From positions 1 to 6,860 of the forward strand of contig JACVXW010000111.1 of NCBI GenBank assembly GCA_015661135.1: a stretch of DNA of 6,860 nucleotides, given 5' to 3'. Shown one piece after another: positions 5,265 through 6,860 of the stretch (position 1 is its first letter; every line of letters starts with the position of its first letter). The notes under the pieces were generated by a model. The model saw only the letters and a program-made list of their open reading frames with translations. It searched no databases and had not been told where the DNA came from. This DNA is from Chloroflexota bacterium (lineage in GTDB: Bacteria > Chloroflexota > Limnocylindria > Limnocylindrales > CSP1-4). Made by a program: the position numbers and the translations under genes.

Positions 5265-6515
5265 CTACCGCCGGCCGTAGCGCTGGAAGACCCACCAGAC
5301 TCCGGCCGCGACGATGGCGATGAGACCGCCGCCGATGATGCCCCACAGGATGCTCGTCTCGACCGTGAAGCGGATCGTCATCGAGTCCCGGGTGGACTGA
5401 TCGCCGGTCGCCGTGACCGTCACGTTGTAGTCGCCCGCAATGGCGTCGCCGGCCGGCTTGATCTCGGTCTTGACGTTGACCGTTTCGCCTTCGCCGATCG
5501 ACGCGATCGTGGGCTGATCGAACGTGAAATCCCAACCCGTGGGTCCGGTCGCCGCCATCTTGACGTTCGTGACTGCCGCGGTCCCGGAGTTCGTCACGGT
5601 GACGACGATCGGCGATGCCTCGCCTGCGGCACCACGTCCGTTGAGACGCCCACCGTCGGTTGAGATGGCCAGGTCGTACGACCCGGTGACGATGACCTGG
5701 AGCGAGCCGGAGATCGTCCGCTCGCCCGCGATCGCAACAACACCGATGTCGTAGGTACCGGCCGGCGTTCCGGGCGGCGGCTCGGCACTGACCGTCACGG
5801 CGGACGACGAGCCGGCCTTGATGATCGCGCTGGCGGCCTGCGACTGGCCGGTCAGGTTGGCCTCCACGACCCAGCCCGTGGGTCCCTGGGCGTTGACCGA
5901 GAACGTCAGGTCCTGGGCCGTGTCATTGGAGAGCCGCAGGTTGAAGTTGAACGTCTGGCTGGACGGGCCCTGGAGGCTCGGCACGTCCGACACGATGGTC
6001 ACGTCACCCGCAACGTCCGCGGCGACCCGGATTTCGAGCGCGAGGGCCGCGACACTGGATCCGGCGGTGCCGGTCAGGGTCATGCGCGTCGTCCCGGTGG
6101 CGTCCGCGGGAACATCGACGTCAACGCGCACGGTGGCCGCCTCGGTCCCGTCCGTCTGGACGGCATCGATGACATACCCGCCGCCGTGCAGGCTCGCCTT
6201 CCACGCCGCGGGTGCACCGCTGAGCGCAAGGGCCACGCGCTGCGGCGTGTCCGTCGTGACGCTCACGTTGAAGGTAACCTTGGCACCGGGCGCGACGACG
6301 ACGGCCGGGTAGGCGGTCGACAGCGTCAGCGGATCCGCGGCCAGCGCGGCCGGGGCCGCAGCCGTCAGGGCGAGCGCGCCGATGGATGCGAGGACCGCAA
6401 GGCGAGCGACGACGCGTCCCAGCACGCCCTCGCGTCCCGGCACGCCCTGAGGCGCGTTGCTGTCGGCGCTCTGCCGCGATCGGCCGGCCGGCCGCAGTTG
6501 TCCGTTGCTCGTCAC
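5265..6515 (-). CDS. Secreted, membrane-anchored protein with NEW3-like Ig-fold repeats (COG1470-like)
   Basis: This 416-residue protein is predicted to be exported and held at the outer face of the membrane by one C-terminal helix. GTG 6515 is chosen because GGAGG sits 6 nt upstream. The signal peptide is long: a 38-residue basic n-region, a hydrophobic core at about 39-54, and likely cleavage after ALAA (57-60). Three beta-rich Ig-like modules of about 110 residues follow, marked by conserved Trp105, Trp215 and Trp328; the last two occur in identical GPTGW motifs (211-215, 324-328). Each of these is followed by PAGTY (251-255) or IAGDYNVTV (359-367), as in NEW3 (alpha-galactosidase-associated) domains. 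The C-terminus is a helix at about 389-410 (ILWGIIGGGLIAIVAAGVWW) and a basic tail QRYGRR. It is first in the operon with the ABC ATPase and permease, so it probably serves as their extracytoplasmic partner. The substrate is unknown. The n-region contains an 18-bp duplication. Confidence 0.85.
   Translation of the reverse strand: MTSNGQLRPAGRSRQSADSNAPQGVPGREGVLGRVVARLAVLASIGALALTAAAPAALAADPLTLSTAYPAVVVAPGAKVTFNVSVTTDTPQRVALALSGAPAAWKASLHGGGYVIDAVQTDGTEAATVRVDVDVPADATGTTRMTLTGTAGSSVAALALEIRVAADVAGDVTIVSDVPSLQGPSSQTFNFNLRLSNDTAQDLTFSVNAQGPTGWVVEANLTGQSQAASAIIKAGSSSAVTVSAEPPPGTPAGTYDIGVVAIAGERTISGSLQVIVTGSYDLAISTDGGRLNGRGAAGEASPIVVTVTNSGTAAVTNVKMAATGPTGWDFTFDQPTIASIGEGETVNVKTEIKPAGDAIAGDYNVTVTATGDQSTRDSMTIRFTVETSILWGIIGGGLIAIVAAGVWWVFQRYGRR
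6413..6448 (-). repeat. 18-bp in-frame tandem duplication in the signal-peptide n-region
   Basis: The plus-strand unit cgcgtcccagcacgccct (6413-6430) is repeated at 6431-6448 with one mismatch (17/18). In the protein it encodes GVPGRE followed by GVLGRV, just before the hydrophobic core. Each unit carries a GTG codon in frame, so internal starts at residues 25 or 31 are conceivable, though neither has a good Shine-Dalgarno. Confidence 0.8.
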
Positions 6516-6518
6516 AGG

Positions 6519-6526
6519 TTTCCTCC
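6519..6526 (-). promoter_or_regulatory. Shine-Dalgarno of the NEW3-like gene
   Basis: On the minus strand GGAGGAAA (6526-6519) places GGAGG 6 nt before GTG 6515. This decides the start: the frame is open for 87 codons further upstream, but that extension has atypical composition and would put about 125 residues before the signal peptide core. Confidence 0.8.
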
Positions 6527-6640
6527 GCCACTGATGGTCAACAGCATGCCCGGTCCGCTCGTGGTCGCCGAAGCGAATCCAGGATCTCGGTCGTCGCGCT
6601 CGATCTCCCGGCGCGATCCCTCGAACGATCGCCTCCCGTG

Positions 6641-6659
6641 CCGGGGCGGTGCGCCCCGG
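6641..6659 (-). promoter_or_regulatory. GC hairpin in the operon leader region
   Basis: ccggggcg (6641-6648) and cgccccgg (6652-6659) form a perfect 8-bp, all-GC stem with a 3-nt loop. It lies about 125 bp before the GTG start of the NEW3-like gene. There is no T-tract on either strand, so it may be a leader RNA structure, an end signal for an upstream gene, or chance in GC-rich DNA. Confidence 0.45.
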
Positions 6660-6709
6660 AATCTGCCAAGTCGGCGCCCGGAACGCAACCGCGGTTCGAT
6701 GAAGCATGC

Positions 6710-6725
6710 ATTGCGAGACCGCAAT
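6710..6725. promoter_or_regulatory. Operator-like 16-bp inverted repeat
   Basis: attgcg (6710-6715) and cgcaat (6720-6725) are perfect inverted copies around agac. The half-sites are AT-containing in GC-rich surroundings and sit about 195 bp upstream of the operon start, next to gcatgc (6704-6709) and ggatgcatcc (6743-6752). This is consistent with a binding site for a dimeric regulator, but no regulator gene is in the window. Confidence 0.35.
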
Positions 6726-6860
6726 CACGCCCCATGGTACGTGGATGCATCCCCTTTCCCGTGCTGCCCCCGGCAATCCTGGCTTGCGACCACCCCCGGA
6801 GCACTGCGCGGGTAGCCGGCCAGGGACGGCGGCCGCGACCGCCGAGATCCGCCGGTCCTC

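Larger units (their letters stand above)
6516..6860. other. Upstream region of the NEW3-ABC operon, no supported gene
   Basis: These 345 bp carry no open frame with a recognisable product. They should contain the operon promoter and leader. Visible elements, from the gene outward, are an inverted repeat gcgatc/gatcgc (6613-6618, 6627-6632), a strong hairpin (6641-6659), a 16-bp palindrome (6710-6725), a 10-bp palindrome ggatgcatcc (6743-6752) and an inverted repeat cggcgg/ccgccg (6827-6844). A minus-strand TACCAT near 6739-6734 fits TANNNT, but no matching -35 was found, so no promoter is called. The right edge could contain the end of another gene; this cannot be decided. Confidence 0.6.

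Noticed and set aside
6516..6776. Upstream extension of the NEW3-like protein by 87 codons
   Set aside because: It would bury the signal peptide about 125 residues inside the protein; GTG 6515 has a good GGAGG at 6 nt.

Overview
This window is GC-rich throughout, with strongly GC-biased third codon positions and GTG starts in use. Together with an SCO1664-family gene and a NEW3-domain/ABC transporter cassette, this suggests a high-GC Actinomycetota or, perhaps more likely, a high-GC Chloroflexota lineage of the Limnocylindria/Ellin6529 type. That placement is an inference from gene content and composition, not a measured phylogeny.

Layout. The left half reads on the plus strand. It holds the 3' end of an SCO1664-family protein (1-618), then a short spacer with a 12-bp tandem repeat, then a complete FGGY-family carbohydrate kinase (725-2284) with a clear Shine-Dalgarno. 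Everything to the right reads on the minus strand. A class I SAM-dependent methyltransferase (2932 down to 2265) converges on the kinase and overlaps its 3' end by 20 bp, but carries a one-base frameshift. A 333-bp stretch without a supported gene (2933-3265) follows, rich in short tandem and inverted repeats. Then comes a three-gene operon transcribed right to left: a secreted, membrane-anchored NEW3-like protein (6515-5265), an ABC ATPase (5260-4288) and an ABC-2/NosY-like permease (4291-3266). The genes are separated by 4 bp and then joined by a 4-bp ATGA overlap. The last 345 bp (6516-6860) are the operon's upstream region, with a strong GC hairpin and an operator-like palindrome.

How the genes work together. 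The NEW3 protein, ATPase and permease look like one exporter or membrane-remodelling ABC system with an extracytoplasmic partner, comparable in layout (outer-face protein, ATPase, permease) to nosDFY-type systems. Its substrate is unknown. The ATPase reading frame is broken: about 25 residues that should carry the Q-loop are missing, and the frame changes at a run of six G/C. As sequenced, the transporter should not work. With the frameshifted methyltransferase, that makes two damaged genes in under 7 kb, so either sequence/assembly error or real decay must be considered. No mobile element, CRISPR array, tRNA or rRNA was found, and no clearly new biological system can be claimed. The most interesting items are the uncharacterised NEW3-ABC cassette, its Q-loop deletion, and the repeats placed at gene ends.
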